Source of the DNA: Xenoacremonium recifei
Lineage: Eukaryota > Ascomycota > Sordariomycetes > Hypocreales > Nectriaceae
NCBI GenBank assembly: GCA_012184525.1
Contig: WOFQ01000035.1
Span: forward strand, 302,028-366,027
Reading direction: 5' to 3'
DNA length: 64,000 bases
Made by a program: the position numbers and the translations under genes. Shown one piece after another: positions 63,666 to 64,000 of the stretch; the first letter of the stretch is position 1; each line of letters opens with the position of its first letter. Under the pieces are notes generated by a model. It ran no database searches. It was not told where the DNA came from and saw nothing but the letters and a program-made list of their open reading frames with translations.

Positions 63666-64000
63666 TTAGTGGCGGAGGCAGACCTTCTGGAAGAATTGTG
63701 CTGTTTCCGCCAACTTGACATGGTCTTGGAAGTCAATGCCTATTGCCCGGTTGATGGCTTGCGTGGGAGAGGGGGCCAGCCTCATCCGCAGCTTGCCATC
63801 GATCTTGCGGCAATAGAAGAGGTGTTCGGGGGATTTCCGACGCCCGCAACTGCAGTTAAGGGTAGCATCTTCGTGTTTGAAGCGCTCGTGGTAGTCGGCG
63901 AAGTCGCCGTGTCCGGTGCGTGCAGCTAGAAGGTGATGGAGGGAAGACCTTGGTGTTCCGAGTTCTTTTGGCGGCCTCAGCTTCGCTGGGAGATCCAGAC
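63666..64000 (-). CDS. LINE ORF2 polyprotein, C-terminal fragment
   Basis: An open minus-strand frame enters at the window edge and stops at 63666-63668, giving the last 110 residues. It contains LHHLLAARTGHGDFADYHERFKHEDA followed by the CX-type zinc knuckle C-S-C-G-R-R-K-S-P-E-H-L-F-Y-C (CCHC spacing CX1C..H..C), the usual end of Tad1-clade reverse transcriptase/RNase H proteins. The frame shows no stop or shift, so the copy may be young. Reverse transcriptase and RNase H parts lie beyond the window. Confidence 0.75.
   Translation of the reverse strand, partial: LDLPAKLRPPKELGTPRSSLHHLLAARTGHGDFADYHERFKHEDATLNCSCGRRKSPEHLFYCRKIDGKLRMRLAPSPTQAINRAIGIDFQDHVKLAETAQFFQKVCLRH

Larger units (their letters stand above)
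63131..64000 (-). mobile_element. LINE retrotransposon, Tad1-like, 3' end
   Basis: The element runs leftward from the window edge and ends in a simple (AAAAC)n tail, seen on the minus strand as TAATAAAACAAAACAAAAC at about 63133-63155, as expected for a non-LTR element copied from its RNA 3' end. The coding part (63666-64000) is the C-terminus of its second open frame; 63159-63665 is 3' UTR. The 5' part is outside the window, so the target duplication cannot be checked. Confidence 0.75.

Noticed and set aside
1..64000. CRISPR arrays, bacterial operons, rRNA genes
   Set aside because: The sequence is fungal nuclear DNA with introns; tandem arrays seen here lack unique spacers and no rRNA was recognised.

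Overview
The window is nuclear DNA from a filamentous ascomycete, most likely an Aspergillus/Penicillium-type Eurotiales fungus. The evidence is: many genes interrupted by GT-AG introns of about 45-90 nt with CTRAC-like branch sites, fungal-only families (Zn2Cys6 regulators, rhodopsin-like integral membrane protein, fungal CorA-like protein), a MAL-type maltose gene group, and a LINE of the Tad1 kind. The mix of transporters, regulators, secreted hydrolases and broken genes looks like accessory or subtelomeric sequence, not a housekeeping region. Exon coordinates below were worked out by hand from reading frames, splice signals and protein continuity; in nearly all models the exon lengths sum to a multiple of three.

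Layout. 0-5.3 kb: 3' end of a GH2 beta-galactosidase, a Zn2Cys6 regulator with eight exons and a DHA1-type MFS ex-porter. 5.9-12.4 kb: a second regulator, a phytanoyl-CoA-type dioxygenase, a monocarboxylate-type MFS carrier, a SnoaL-like protein and a PEP mutase/isocitrate lyase-family enzyme. 12.6-17.5 kb: an island bounded by imperfect ~60-bp direct repeats, holding a decayed AIG1-like GTPase and an apparently intact nine-exon CorA-like membrane protein. 18-31.5 kb: DHA1 MFS, SDR, arylsulfatase, sugar transporter, secreted type-B carboxylesterase and a rhodopsin-like membrane protein. 32-39 kb: SDR, then a maltose group (GH13 maltase, divergent Zn2Cys6 regulator, maltose-permease-like carrier). 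40-46.4 kb: cytochrome b5-fusion sphingolipid-type desaturase, MFS, and two truncated gene pieces (alpha/beta-hydrolase and UbiD/Fdc1-type decarboxylase) abutting head to head. 46.7-47.3 kb: LTR- or MITE-like element. 47.7-54.5 kb: sugar transporter, a regulator with a damaged zinc finger, and a divergent P450 whose shared promoter carries two CCG-N11-CGG sites. 55.3-62 kb: PLP aminotransferase, regulator, class-I glutamine-amidotransferase-like protein and D-amino acid oxidase. 63.1-64 kb: 3' end of a LINE with a tRNA-like 3' structure.

How the genes may work together. Best supported is the maltose set (uptake, intracellular maltase, local regulator). A plausible amino-acid/amine catabolic set lies at 55-62 kb. 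The TF-dioxygenase-carrier-SnoaL-lyase run at 6-12 kb could be a small catabolic or tailoring cluster; there is no polyketide, peptide or terpene synthase in the window, so a complete secondary-metabolite cluster is not visible here.
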